From assembly GCF_041428715.1 (NCBI RefSeq), contig NZ_CP155572.1: a stretch of 64,000 bases of DNA. One strand, written 5' to 3'. The notes under the pieces are model-generated. The model did not search any database and had not been told where the DNA came from. It worked only from the letters and a program-made list of their open reading frames with translations. This document shows, one piece after another, positions 1 to 8,594 of this stretch. The DNA is from Sporomusa malonica (GTDB lineage: Bacteria; Bacillota; Negativicutes; Sporomusales; Sporomusaceae). The translations under genes were made by a program, and so were the position numbers. Every line of letters begins with the position of its first letter. The first letter of the stretch is position 1.

Positions 1-290
1 GCCCCGTTCATTATTGCATCCTTGACAAAAGACTCTTGCCCCATTGCGGACACCATGACTACCTTGGCTTTCGAATCTTTTTGTTTTATAGCTTTAAGTG
101 CCTCGATTCCAGTCATTTCAGGCATGGTGATATCCATTGTAATTAGGTCAGGCTGTAGCTCTTCGTACTTTTTTACGCCAATGGCCCCGTTTTCAGCTTC
201 TCCTACTACCTGAAAACCATGTTTCTCCAGCATAGTTTTCAAGGCAAGCCGTATAAAGGCTGCATCGTCTACAATTAAAACTCGTTTCAT
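1..290 (-). CDS. CheY-like response regulator receiver (3' end missing)
   Basis: Read on the minus strand, the first 96 residues form a stand-alone receiver domain beginning MKRVLIVDDAAFIR. The acidic pair DD at residues 8-9, the phospho-acceptor Asp in the segment LITMDITMPEMTG (about residue 53) and the Ser/Ala segment VMVSAMGQ are all visible. The gene runs off the left edge, so a C-terminal output domain cannot be excluded, but the start resembles single-domain CheY-type regulators. A GAGGTG ribosome site lies upstream of the ATG. It follows the TetR gene by 24 bp, so the two are probably co-transcribed. It would be phosphorylated by a histidine kinase; several kinases lie nearby, but the partner is not shown by the sequence. 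Confidence 0.9.
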   Translation of the reverse strand, partial: MKRVLIVDDAAFIRLALKTMLEKHGFQVVGEAENGAIGVKKYEELQPDLITMDITMPEMTGIEALKAIKQKDSKAKVVMVSAMGQESFVKDAIMNG

Positions 291-314
291 TTAAACCACA
301 CCTCACTGAATTTA

Positions 315-914
315 TTATTTTGCCTTTAATAATTCTACAATGACATCAAGTGATGACAGCGTCCTGTCTCTTAAAGAGAAATTACGCCCCTCCATACGCC
401 AAGTTAAACAAATTGTTCTAAAGCTGCCGATAATAATATCAACAAGTATTCTAGCATCAATAGTTGCCTTAATTTCTCCTGCATGTTGAATATCCTCGAT
501 AATCTGTTTGAGGTAACCTAGCCGTTTGCCATAAATATCTTTTACCTTGCTATTAAGTACCGCATCATAATTAAATACATCATATAGTTGAGCTACCGCG
601 GTGATCGCTGGATAATTCTCATAGTAAGTAGCATAAGCATCTACCCAAAAACGAATCATATCAATAGCTCTTTCACTCTCAGCTCTACGCGCCAAGGTAG
701 ATTCAAAAATATCAAGATCAAACTTTGAGAAATGGTCTAAAACGGCAAGTATAATCTCATTTTTGCTTTTAAAATGTTTAAATAAGGTTCCTTCTGATAT
801 TTCCTGCCTTTTTGCTAACTCTTTGGTAGACAAACCTTGAATTCCCAAATCATCGATAATTTCAATAGCCGTCAAAACGACACTTTCTTTACGATGAAGT
901 AATGATATCGCCAT
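315..914 (-). CDS. TetR family transcriptional regulator
   Basis: A 199-residue protein with an N-terminal TetR helix-turn-helix (roughly residues 10-55, including TKELAKRQEISEGTLFKHF) and an all-helical C-terminal ligand domain. I chose the ATG at 914 because a GGAGG site lies 5 nt before it; the longer reading from 944 would put this site inside the gene. Members repress or activate a few promoters in response to a small ligand. The next gene downstream is the CheY-like receiver; no efflux pump or enzyme gene is adjacent, so the target cannot be named. Confidence 0.88.
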   Translation of the reverse strand: MAISLLHRKESVVLTAIEIIDDLGIQGLSTKELAKRQEISEGTLFKHFKSKNEIILAVLDHFSKFDLDIFESTLARRAESERAIDMIRFWVDAYATYYENYPAITAVAQLYDVFNYDAVLNSKVKDIYGKRLGYLKQIIEDIQHAGEIKATIDARILVDIIIGSFRTICLTWRMEGRNFSLRDRTLSSLDVIVELLKAK

Positions 915-1004
915 ATTAGCCTCCATACGATTGCGAGCGAGCACTCGCCCTCTTGGTTAAATTTTACATAGAACAATAGCTCATGTCAATATATAAATAA
1001 AAAA

Positions 1005-1043
1005 ATCACTGTACGAAATTGTATATTAAAATCGTACAGTGAT
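1005..1043 (-). terminator. Rho-independent terminator after the GAF/PAS kinase
   Basis: A perfect 12-bp inverted repeat (ATCACTGTACGA with its complement) encloses a 15-nt loop. On the minus strand the stem is followed by a run of seven T. It ends the 5053-to-1082 operon before the TetR gene. T-rich sequence also follows on the plus strand, so it could work both ways; as a perfect palindrome it could also be a repressor site. Confidence 0.75.
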
Positions 1044-1081
1044 ATATTTTTTTGCTTTTTCATTATTCTAAATGGTAACTA

Positions 1082-3253
1082 CTATTCCGGTTCCTTACTC
1101 CAATGAGCTACTTGTTTAATAGGCAGCTTTATAGTAAAGGTTGTCCCCACCCCTACACGACTAGTTACATTTATGTCACCATGATGTTTTGTAATAATAA
1201 TATCGTAGGATATGCTTAATCCCAGACCAGTTCCTTGCCCAACAGGTTTGGTTGTAAAAAACGGATTGAATATCTTATTCACTTGATCCGCGGGAATTCC
1301 TATTCCTGAATCCGTAATTTCGCAATAGATGTTTTTTTCGTCACTATAAGTTTTAATACGGATCAAGCCAAGACTTTCAGTATTTTTGAGTTTAATAGCC
1401 TGAGCTGCATTAACGAATATATTCAGAAAAACCTGATTTATTGCCCCGCCAACTGCTTGTATTAACGGAATATTCCCAAGTTCTATCTCGACCTCGGCCC
1501 AGTATTTTATTTCGTTTCTTGCAACCAGCAGTGTACTTTCTATGCCTGCATTTACATCGTAGTCTTCGAAATTATTTTGATTATCTACCCGCGAAAAAGC
1601 TCTGAGTTCTTTTACGATCTTGCTAACGCGGTCAAGGCCATTGTTAGATTCTTTAATTAAGTCAGGCAGATCTTCTAAGATTAACTTAACCTTTTTCTCC
1701 TTTTCTGTTTTATCCAGCTTACTAACCCAATCCTGGATGTTAGGGTCTGAACTTTTTTCCATATCCGACTTCCAATCGCGGTAGACGGTTAATGTATCGC
1801 CAATTCGGTCTAAATATTTTGCAAGTGTATCAAAGTTACTTATTACGAACCCAAGCGGGTTATTGATTTCATGAGCTACCCCAGCCGCTAGCTGTCCTAT
1901 TCCCGCAAGCTTTTCCTGTTGAATCAATTGAGATTGGGTACGCCCAAGCGTATCTAAAGTCTCCTGTAACTGCAGATTCGTCTTCTTTATTTCTTCTTCC
2001 ATCTTCTTTCTTAGGGTTATATCCTCTTGAATGGCCACAAAATGGGTTATTTCATTACTACTGCTTCTGATAGGTGAGATTGACGCCCACGCCCAGTAGA
2101 GTTTGCCATCTTTTTTCCGATTGTACAGTTCGCCACGCCATTCTTTACCTGCGAGGACCGTATTCCATAGCGATTTATAAATCTCTTCAGACACCAAACC
2201 TGATTTTAGTAACCTGGTACTTTTCCCGGAGACCTCCTCAGAACTATAGCCTGTTATTTTGCTAAACTTCCTGTTTGTATATTCGATATTTCCGTGTACA
2301 TCAGTAATAAGCACACCGCTAGAACTTTGATCTACAGCACGGGATAGTTTCAGTAATTGCTCCTCAGTTTGGCGTCTCTCAGAAATGTCTTCTACCATCT
2401 CAATTACTTCGCTAACAATGCCATCCCTACCCATTACAGGCCACGACACTACACGATAACACTTGGTCACCCCATCTACGACTGGCGTGGTTATCTTTTC
2501 ATTAATACTTCCGTCATGAAAGGTTTTTGACACTGGGCAGTTCTCACAGATTTCAAACCTGCTCTCAAAAGCTTGATGGCATTTTGGGCGTTTATTAATG
2601 TCAATGTTAGGAAACCATTTTGTTAATTGGGTATTCGTTGAAATGATTTCCATATTGCGATTAATTAGTGTGACCCCAACTCCTATATTATCTACTAATG
2701 TTCTATACCGATCTTGTGTAGTCTGGAGCGCCTCCTCTACCCATTTGCGAACAAGTAATTCTTTTTGGACAGCAGTGTGCAAGGAGGCATTATTAAGGGC
2801 AATCGACACTAAGTCAGCAAACTTATTAAGCCATTCGATAACTGCGGGTGTAAAGTGGCGGCTTTCCTGAAAAAAACCTACACCGAGAACACCGGTTACC
2901 TTGGTCCCGGTTTTAAGAGGTATACCGATAGCTGACTTAGGCTTAGCTGCCAGCCAGTCAGCGTTGACATCTATATTGTGCTCTTCATTCGAGACATTTG
3001 TTAACCCCGAACTCCAAACAATGCCGCTAATACCTTGGGTAAAATTTGTGGTACTGCCGATTAGCTTGGAGTAAGCACCTACGCCAGTACGGGTAACCAT
3101 TGCCTGTAATTCATCATCAAACAAATCAACAAACCCATCAGTCGCCCCAACTGTTGTCATTGCCCTTATCACTATGTCTTCAAGTAGATTATTTATGTCT
3201 AATTGGCTCATTATCTTTAGAGCAACCTGGTGAAGCGAGGTTAATTCGGCCAT
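1082..3253 (-). CDS. GAF-PAS-PAS sensor histidine kinase
   Basis: A 723-residue kinase without obvious membrane segments. In order: a GAF domain (about 15-160), a PAS domain with a Cys-rich stretch (CHQAF...ICENCP, about 180-290), a second PAS with PAC (about 300-415), a short coiled coil, a HisKA domain with His461 in the motif GVAHEINNPLG, a linker insert of about 70 residues, and a HATPase domain with the N, G1 and G2 boxes (NAAQA, DSGIGIP, GTGLGLS). I chose the ATG at 3253 because GGGGGA precedes it. It has no receiver of its own, so it must phosphorylate a separate regulator. It starts 18 bp after the diguanylate cyclase gene, which suggests the two handle the same signal. The PAS cysteines could bind a metal or sense redox state (inference). 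Confidence 0.9.
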   Translation of the reverse strand: MAELTSLHQVALKIMSQLDINNLLEDIVIRAMTTVGATDGFVDLFDDELQAMVTRTGVGAYSKLIGSTTNFTQGISGIVWSSGLTNVSNEEHNIDVNADWLAAKPKSAIGIPLKTGTKVTGVLGVGFFQESRHFTPAVIEWLNKFADLVSIALNNASLHTAVQKELLVRKWVEEALQTTQDRYRTLVDNIGVGVTLINRNMEIISTNTQLTKWFPNIDINKRPKCHQAFESRFEICENCPVSKTFHDGSINEKITTPVVDGVTKCYRVVSWPVMGRDGIVSEVIEMVEDISERRQTEEQLLKLSRAVDQSSSGVLITDVHGNIEYTNRKFSKITGYSSEEVSGKSTRLLKSGLVSEEIYKSLWNTVLAGKEWRGELYNRKKDGKLYWAWASISPIRSSSNEITHFVAIQEDITLRKKMEEEIKKTNLQLQETLDTLGRTQSQLIQQEKLAGIGQLAAGVAHEINNPLGFVISNFDTLAKYLDRIGDTLTVYRDWKSDMEKSSDPNIQDWVSKLDKTEKEKKVKLILEDLPDLIKESNNGLDRVSKIVKELRAFSRVDNQNNFEDYDVNAGIESTLLVARNEIKYWAEVEIELGNIPLIQAVGGAINQVFLNIFVNAAQAIKLKNTESLGLIRIKTYSDEKNIYCEITDSGIGIPADQVNKIFNPFFTTKPVGQGTGLGLSISYDIIITKHHGDINVTSRVGVGTTFTIKLPIKQVAHWSKEPE

Positions 3254-3271
3254 AATTATCCCCCACAAAAA

Positions 3272-5053
3272 TTATAGACATTCATGCACAAAACAGATCC
3301 GATTCCGCCCTTTCCTTTTTGAATGATACATTGCAATGTCAGCAGTTCTAACAAGCTCCGATATATCCATTCCGTCGTCGGGGAATATACTCACACCAAT
3401 ACTTGCTGAAACAAATACTTTATTTTCCCTTATAATAAACGGTTTTCTACAAGCTTCCAACAGTCTTACAGCAAGCTGCTCAGCTTCCACCTTCGTTTTA
3501 ACTTTGGGGAGAATGACCACAAACTCATCCCCGCCGATACGTGATACTGTATCCCCTGCTCGCACAGTACTCACAATTCGGTTTGCTAGCTGTTGTAACA
3601 ACTCATCTCCCGCATCATGCCCGTAAGTATCGTTAACAGGCTTAAAATTATCCAAATCTAAAAATATTACTGCAATAAGCTCATTTTCTCTTTTCGCTTG
3701 CGCGATGGCAACTGACAGCCTATCGTCAAGCAGCCGTCGATTTGGCAACCCTGTCAGGTGATCGTGGTAAGCATATTGTTGTATCTGCTCCTCACTCCGT
3801 TTTTCTCGAGTTATATCAGACACTACAATTGCCAAGTACCCCTTTTTCGGGCTATAGATTGAAAGGCGCAGCCATTTTGAAAGCTGTTTCGAATAATACT
3901 CTAATAAAGTAGCTTCTCCGGTGTTAAGAACCTTATTTAAAGCCAAAAGCCACTCTGGTGTCTCATTGTTGGTAGAGGGTATAATGTCAGTTATCTTTCG
4001 ATTGATTACTGCCTCTTTAGCTTGTCCAATAATCCCTTCATATTCTTCGTTAACATCAAGAATAATGAAGTCATACATTGCTTCATTATTCATAGGCGTT
4101 GCCTGAAGGAATACGAATCCGTTTATCATATGATTAAATAATAAATGGTAATGTTCTTCACTTTCTTTAAGCTTAGCCTCTATTTGCTTGCGGGCTGTGA
4201 TGTCAAGAATGATCCCTACCAAACCTACCGAACCATCTACATTAGTAAACGCAGCTTTATTAAAAATGACACTCCGTTCGGCTCCTGCCGCATCCATCAG
4301 TTTATATTCGTATGATTGAACTTGTGAATTATCAAATACACGCGCATCCATTTCGTTATATTTATCTGCAAAGCGTGATGGTGAAATATCGCTGGCCGCT
4401 TTACCGATGATCTTTTCTTTGGAAAAACCAAGCAATTCAGCAAATGCCTTGTTACAGCCAAGATATATTCCATTTCGGTCTTTATAAAAAACCGGATTAG
4501 GGATAGCCTCAAGTAGCGTATCTTTAAAGTTCATTGCGATTTTAGACTGTAGCACTTGATAACCTAGATGTGCTATCGTCGATGCCAGTTGCGAAAAAAA
4601 CTCAATTATGTTGGCAACCCTTTCTTCAGGGATGACCGGCACCCTTCGCAATGCGGCCAGATATTCGTCCTCGCTAAAACCAAATCTCTGCGCCTGGTCT
4701 CGAAAAAAGTCTTCGTTTGGTTCCTCGGTAAAGAACTGCCCCACAAATAGAGATGCCAAATGCTTGCCCTCGATTATAATGGGACATGCATAATCATTTA
4801 AACCGTTTTCACATTTATAACCTACATATTTCCCGTCAGATAACTGTCGGGATATTCGCTGATCGCTATCCCTGCACCTCGCCTCAGTTTCCGGAAAAAC
4901 ACGGTGAAACTTTTGACATATATCTTGCCAGCCACTCGCAGTTAAGATAGTCGCATCATTATCTAGGAGCGCAGAAGGTATTCCAGTTGCAGCATGCATG
5001 GCATCAAGCAGCTTTTGTAATTTGGTTATATCAACTAAATCTAAAAACTTCAT
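3272..5053 (-). CDS. PocR-PAS-PAS diguanylate cyclase (GGDEF)
   Basis: A 593-residue soluble protein. The N-terminal 170 residues match the PocR ligand-binding domain, with its conserved cysteines (ARCRDSD, KCENG, YACPI) and the segment GKHLASLFVGQFF. Two PAS domains follow (about 180-300 and 305-420). The C-terminal GGDEF domain has an intact GGDEF signature at residues 507-511 and an RxxD inhibitory site (RAGD) five residues before it, so it should make cyclic di-GMP and be feedback inhibited. No EAL domain is present. AGAGGGG precedes the ATG. The gene leads a two-gene operon with the histidine kinase. PocR domains are known from propanediol and related regulators; the ligand here is unknown. 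Confidence 0.9.
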   Translation of the reverse strand: MKFLDLVDITKLQKLLDAMHAATGIPSALLDNDATILTASGWQDICQKFHRVFPETEARCRDSDQRISRQLSDGKYVGYKCENGLNDYACPIIIEGKHLASLFVGQFFTEEPNEDFFRDQAQRFGFSEDEYLAALRRVPVIPEERVANIIEFFSQLASTIAHLGYQVLQSKIAMNFKDTLLEAIPNPVFYKDRNGIYLGCNKAFAELLGFSKEKIIGKAASDISPSRFADKYNEMDARVFDNSQVQSYEYKLMDAAGAERSVIFNKAAFTNVDGSVGLVGIILDITARKQIEAKLKESEEHYHLLFNHMINGFVFLQATPMNNEAMYDFIILDVNEEYEGIIGQAKEAVINRKITDIIPSTNNETPEWLLALNKVLNTGEATLLEYYSKQLSKWLRLSIYSPKKGYLAIVVSDITREKRSEEQIQQYAYHDHLTGLPNRRLLDDRLSVAIAQAKRENELIAVIFLDLDNFKPVNDTYGHDAGDELLQQLANRIVSTVRAGDTVSRIGGDEFVVILPKVKTKVEAEQLAVRLLEACRKPFIIRENKVFVSASIGVSIFPDDGMDISELVRTADIAMYHSKRKGRNRICFVHECL

Positions 5054-5177
5054 TATTGATATTTCCCCTCTAACGTAGTAAAAATCATAACATTTTTTGA
5101 TTAGTTCACTATCTTAGCTACGCAGTAAATTGCAAAAGCAACACCATATTTGCCCCCTCGATTTTACATTTAACAGT

Positions 5178-5206
5178 ATTATAATTTACGCACTTGAATT
5201 CTGCAA
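5178..5206 (-). promoter_or_regulatory. Candidate sigma-A promoter of the PocR-GGDEF operon
   Basis: Minus-strand reading gives TTGCAG, 17 bp, TATAAT. The -10 is perfect, the -35 partial. The transcript would have a leader of about 115 nt before the ATG at 5053. Confidence 0.45.
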
Positions 5207-5280
5207 ATAAAATCCAACAAAAAAAGACACTTTTCTCTTTAAATTTTTTATTTCTGTAATTGACTGTTTTTTCTGCAATA

Positions 5281-5329
5281 CAATAAAACAGCAAATCCTG
5301 GCATTGGATCAGGACTTGCTGTTTTATTG
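5281..5329 (-). terminator. Terminator after the L-cysteine desulfidase gene
   Basis: A 20-bp inverted repeat with a 9-nt loop. The single imperfect position is a C.A mismatch on the plus strand but a G.U wobble in a minus-strand transcript, which fits termination of the gene at 5409-6686. The stem itself ends in TTTTATTG. It fills the centre of the 355-bp gap before the PocR-GGDEF gene; the rest of that gap is AT-rich and holds only the candidate promoter. Confidence 0.75.
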
Positions 5330-5408
5330 ACTACTTTATAATGTCAGGATGCTTCAACATCACTTTTTACTATATTTACGCACTCGTCCCCTTATGCTCT
5401 TATTAAGA

Positions 5409-6686
5409 TTAAGATTCTAACATGATTTTGATAATCTCCGTATCGGTTGCCCGCATACCATTATGGGCGATGCGGCCCACAGCAGCGATCGTTTCTTCCA
5501 CATCGTCTTTTACAATACCGTTCCCTGCCTGATAATGCTTGCCGTTCATGGCAAGCACATGAGACATATAGGAGGCATCCAGGCAAGAAGCTATTTTAGC
5601 GGCACAGGATGGTTTTGCGCCGTCGCAGACAATGCCCGGAACATTAGCCAGCGTATTGCTGATTGTTTGATTGATTTGTTCAAGAGTGCCGCCTTCAAGG
5701 TAGGTAATAGCAGCGCCACTTGAACAAGACGCGCTGACAGCGCCACAAAAAGCAGATAAGCGACCGATCAATGTTTTCTGGTGAATTGTCAGTAGGTTGG
5801 AAAATAATAGCCCTCGATACAATTTTTCTTCAGGCAGGTCATGCTCTCTGGCATAAACGATGACAGGGATAGAAGTAGCGATACCTTGATTGCCGCTGCC
5901 GGAGTTGGTGACCACAGGCAATCCGCAGCCGCTCATCCTGGCTTCGGAAGCGGCTGCGGCATAGGCTTTAATCTTAGTCCGTACCGGCTCATCATGTCCA
6001 ATATCAAGTAATGTGCGGCCGATATTTATCCCATAATCACCTTGCAACCCTTCCTCGGCAATACACATATTATAGTCAATTTGTTTAGCGATAAGATCGC
6101 AAACTTTTTCCAGGGGCACAGTATTAGCAAAATTATAAATGCCTTCCACAGTAAGGCTGGTGCGATCAGTAAATGTGCCTAAATGTTTGTCATTATCAGC
6201 AGCATTTTGATAAATTACCTGGCCGTTTTTTTCGATTTTACTGATGTTGATATGGGTGTGCTTAATCTCCACAGTCACATATTCATCCTTTGCCATTAAA
6301 TGCAATAACAGATGAAGGTTGATATCTGTTGCTAGTAACCGCACTTCACAGAAATTACTATCTAGCAGATTTTTAACAGTAATAATATGCTCCGGGGTCA
6401 TTTCGGCCAGGACTTCAAGTTGATTAGCTGCTTTGCCGCCAACAAGACCTGCCAGCATACTGGCTCGAAGTCCCGTTAGACCGCCGGCATTAGGAACGGC
6501 AACACTTTTCACATTTTTAACGATATTACCACTGCATTCCAGTACTGCTTTTTCTGGAAAACATCCCAATATTTCTCTGGCCTTGGCTGCGGCATAGGCA
6601 ATAGCGATAGGTTCGGTACACCCTAGTGCTGGTATCAATTCTTCCTTCAATATCTCAATATAATTATTGAATATCTTTGTATCCAT
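5409..6686 (-). CDS. L-cysteine desulfidase / UPF0597 family (serine dehydratase alpha-like)
   Basis: A 425-residue protein of the UPF0597 family, related to the iron-sulfur L-serine dehydratase alpha chain. The opening EELIPALGCTEPIAIAYAAA is diagnostic. Members split L-cysteine into sulfide, ammonia and pyruvate using an oxygen-labile [4Fe-4S] cluster. Candidate cluster ligands are the Cys of ALGCTEP and those in SASCSSGA, IVCDGAKPSC and KIASC. Length is normal. A GGAGG site lies 13 nt before the ATG, a little far. A -24/-12 promoter sits about 100 bp upstream, and the next gene encodes a sigma-54 activator, so expression is probably switched on by that protein, plausibly in response to cysteine (inference). 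An L-serine or other amino acid substrate cannot be excluded. Confidence 0.88.
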   Translation of the reverse strand: MDTKIFNNYIEILKEELIPALGCTEPIAIAYAAAKAREILGCFPEKAVLECSGNIVKNVKSVAVPNAGGLTGLRASMLAGLVGGKAANQLEVLAEMTPEHIITVKNLLDSNFCEVRLLATDINLHLLLHLMAKDEYVTVEIKHTHINISKIEKNGQVIYQNAADNDKHLGTFTDRTSLTVEGIYNFANTVPLEKVCDLIAKQIDYNMCIAEEGLQGDYGINIGRTLLDIGHDEPVRTKIKAYAAAASEARMSGCGLPVVTNSGSGNQGIATSIPVIVYAREHDLPEEKLYRGLLFSNLLTIHQKTLIGRLSAFCGAVSASCSSGAAITYLEGGTLEQINQTISNTLANVPGIVCDGAKPSCAAKIASCLDASYMSHVLAMNGKHYQAGNGIVKDDVEETIAAVGRIAHNGMRATDTEIIKIMLES

Positions 6687-6787
6687 ATAACTACGTTTAC
6701 CTCCAATTAATAGTATTTCTATATCCTAAGCACTCTTTGCATGGCTACTCTAAGCCTAAAGAAGTGCTCCAATTAGCCATAATCATA

Positions 6788-6803
6788 TGCAAAAATCGCG
6801 CCA
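6788..6803 (-). promoter_or_regulatory. Sigma-54 (-24/-12) promoter of the cysteine desulfidase gene
   Basis: The minus strand reads TGGCGCGATTTTTGCA, against the consensus TGGCAC-N5-TTGCA. The essential GG and GC are present with the exact 10-bp spacing, and only one of the conserved bases differs. It lies about 100 bp before the desulfidase ATG and downstream of a terminator, so it starts a separate transcript. The adjacent gene encodes a sigma-54 activator with an intact GAFTGA loop, which strengthens the call. Confidence 0.8.
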
Positions 6804-6832
6804 TTTTTTCAGAAGATGCTGTCTCATAGCAT

Positions 6833-6880
6833 GAAAACCCGGCTTTGCTGGTTTAAATAATCAGCATAAGCCGGGTTTTC
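6833..6880 (-). terminator. Terminator after the sigma-54 activator gene
   Basis: An inverted repeat GAAAACCCGGCTTTGCTG / CAGCATAAGCCGGGTTTTC with one bulged base and an 11-nt loop. It separates the activator gene from the -24/-12 promoter. The following T-run is better on the plus strand, so direction is not certain. Confidence 0.6.
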
Positions 6881-6972
6881 TTAATTTTTCTGTTTTTCGG
6901 GAAGATGCTGTAGTACCAAAATCCGCTCTTAATGCACTCTATAGATTAAAGCCTACCTTTTAGCAACTAACG

Positions 6973-7068
6973 TTTCGCAAAGTTAAGAATAAAACAATCG
7001 GAAATCGTCATTAAGTTATATAAAATACGCTTTTGCAATCATGCGAAACCCTTCTCATTTTTGCGAAA
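6973..7068. promoter_or_regulatory. Candidate upstream activator sites for the sigma-54 promoter
   Basis: Three related sites: TTTCGCAAA at 6973-6981, an imperfect palindrome TTTTGCA-N4-TGCGAAA at 7031-7048, and TTTTTGCGAAA at 7058-7068. They lie 170-265 bp upstream of the -24/-12 element, in the usual range for enhancer sites bound by sigma-54 activators. Assignment to the adjacent activator is inference. Confidence 0.45.
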
Positions 7069-7081
7069 TAAGCTATTATAG

Positions 7082-8530
7082 CTATTGAAGTTGATATTTC
7101 TCCAGTTTCCTATATAAAGTTGCCAGACTAATCTTAAGCCGTTGTGCCACTTGCTTTTTATCAGCCAAGGTCGCACCAGGTGGGACATATGTTCGAAGCA
7201 GCTGTTTTTCATACTCAGCCAATTGTTGTTCAAGGCCAAATTCCACACTGATCTGTCCTTCGTCCGTCATTAGGTTAGGAGGAAGTTCCTGCAGTGTAAG
7301 AACATCTTCTTTGGCAATGTTTACCAGATACTCGATCACATGTTCCAATTGTCTTACATTGCCAGGCCAATGATAATTCATCAGCCAGCGCCGGAGTGGT
7401 TCGTCTATTTTAAACGTTCCTTTTTGTAATGTTTTCGTGAACTTATCTAAGAAATAGTCTATATAAAGCGGTATATCTACCGATCGAACGCGCAGCGGCG
7501 GAATGGTCAACGGTATAACATTTAAGCGATAATACAAGTCTTCACGGAACTGCCCTTCACGCACCATCTTGTCCAAATCTCTGTTGGTCGCAGCGATAAT
7601 CCGCACATCAATAGGCATCGAATGGTTACCGGCAATACGTTCTATCGAACGTTCCTGAATGGCTCGCAATAGTTTGGGCTGTAATGCCAAGGGAAGGTCA
7701 CCAATCTCATCCAAAAATATTGTACCTTTATTCGCAAGTTCAAATTTCCCTTTTTTGCCGGATTTATTAGCGCCGGTGAATGCGCCTGCTTCATAGCCAA
7801 ACAGTTCACTTTCCAACAAATTCTCCGGTATTGAAGGGCAATTCACCACCACAAACGGTTGATTTTTACGCCCGCTTTCCTCATGAATGGCCTTGGCCAA
7901 TAGCTCCTTGCCAGTACCGCTTTCTCCCTGTATTAGAATTGTCGAGTTACTTATCGCCACTTGCTGCGCTTTTAGTAATAGCTGGATTAATTTTTTATCC
8001 CGCCCAAGCATGTTGCCTAAAGCAAATGTCTGATTTACTGTCTCCAGTACTTCTTGAACCTGATTTTGCAGACGCCATTGGTCATCCAGCATAATCAGCT
8101 TGCTTTCCAGCAGACTGCTCATATGACTGAGAAATGTAAGAAACTTTGCCTCATTACGTTCTAGACGCTCTTTTTGTTCAACAGTAAAGGCAATAACGCC
8201 AATAACACCGACGGTCTGACCTTGCTTACTAATCGGGAAGCCCATCGTGGCAAGTTCCTGGCAGCAAACAGAGGTATCACAGTTTTGGCAGGCGCTTTTA
8301 CTAACTATGTCATGGATAAAGCCAGGTTTACCGGTTGCAAGCACCTGCCTGAAAAACGATCCACAGGGTATCGGCCTGCCGATGCTGTCGGCATGAGGAC
8401 CTGTGCCGCCTATTCTGATGCATTCTTCGTCAATGATGGTAACATACAATTCCAGGACATCAGTTATTGTTTCCGCGTATTCTTGTACAAAAGGTTGAAT
8501 GTGCGCAATGTTGGAGATTGCTTTCTTCAT
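7082..8530 (-). CDS. Sigma-54-dependent transcriptional activator (sensor-AAA+-Fis)
   Basis: A 482-residue regulator. Residues 1-150 form a GAF/PAS-like sensor with a Cys cluster (SACQNCDTSVCCQE, about residue 80-93). The AAA+ domain has Walker A GESGTGKE at 202-209, the sigma-54 contact loop GAFTGA, Walker B IFLDEIGD and an arginine-finger region. The C-terminal Fis-type helix-turn-helix ends KKQVAQRLKISLATLYRKLEKYQLQ. I prefer the ATG at 8530, since GAAGGTGG lies 8 nt before it and the GTG at 8542 would overlap that site. The neighbouring cysteine desulfidase gene has a -24/-12 promoter and is the likely target. The cysteine cluster suggests a thiol, metal or sulfide cue (inference). Confidence 0.93.
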   Translation of the reverse strand: MKKAISNIAHIQPFVQEYAETITDVLELYVTIIDEECIRIGGTGPHADSIGRPIPCGSFFRQVLATGKPGFIHDIVSKSACQNCDTSVCCQELATMGFPISKQGQTVGVIGVIAFTVEQKERLERNEAKFLTFLSHMSSLLESKLIMLDDQWRLQNQVQEVLETVNQTFALGNMLGRDKKLIQLLLKAQQVAISNSTILIQGESGTGKELLAKAIHEESGRKNQPFVVVNCPSIPENLLESELFGYEAGAFTGANKSGKKGKFELANKGTIFLDEIGDLPLALQPKLLRAIQERSIERIAGNHSMPIDVRIIAATNRDLDKMVREGQFREDLYYRLNVIPLTIPPLRVRSVDIPLYIDYFLDKFTKTLQKGTFKIDEPLRRWLMNYHWPGNVRQLEHVIEYLVNIAKEDVLTLQELPPNLMTDEGQISVEFGLEQQLAEYEKQLLRTYVPPGATLADKKQVAQRLKISLATLYRKLEKYQLQ

Positions 8531-8594
8531 AAAATATTCCACCTTCAGGATTATTGCTGATCTAGAAATAACTACAGCCCTTTGTAGTGAATCA

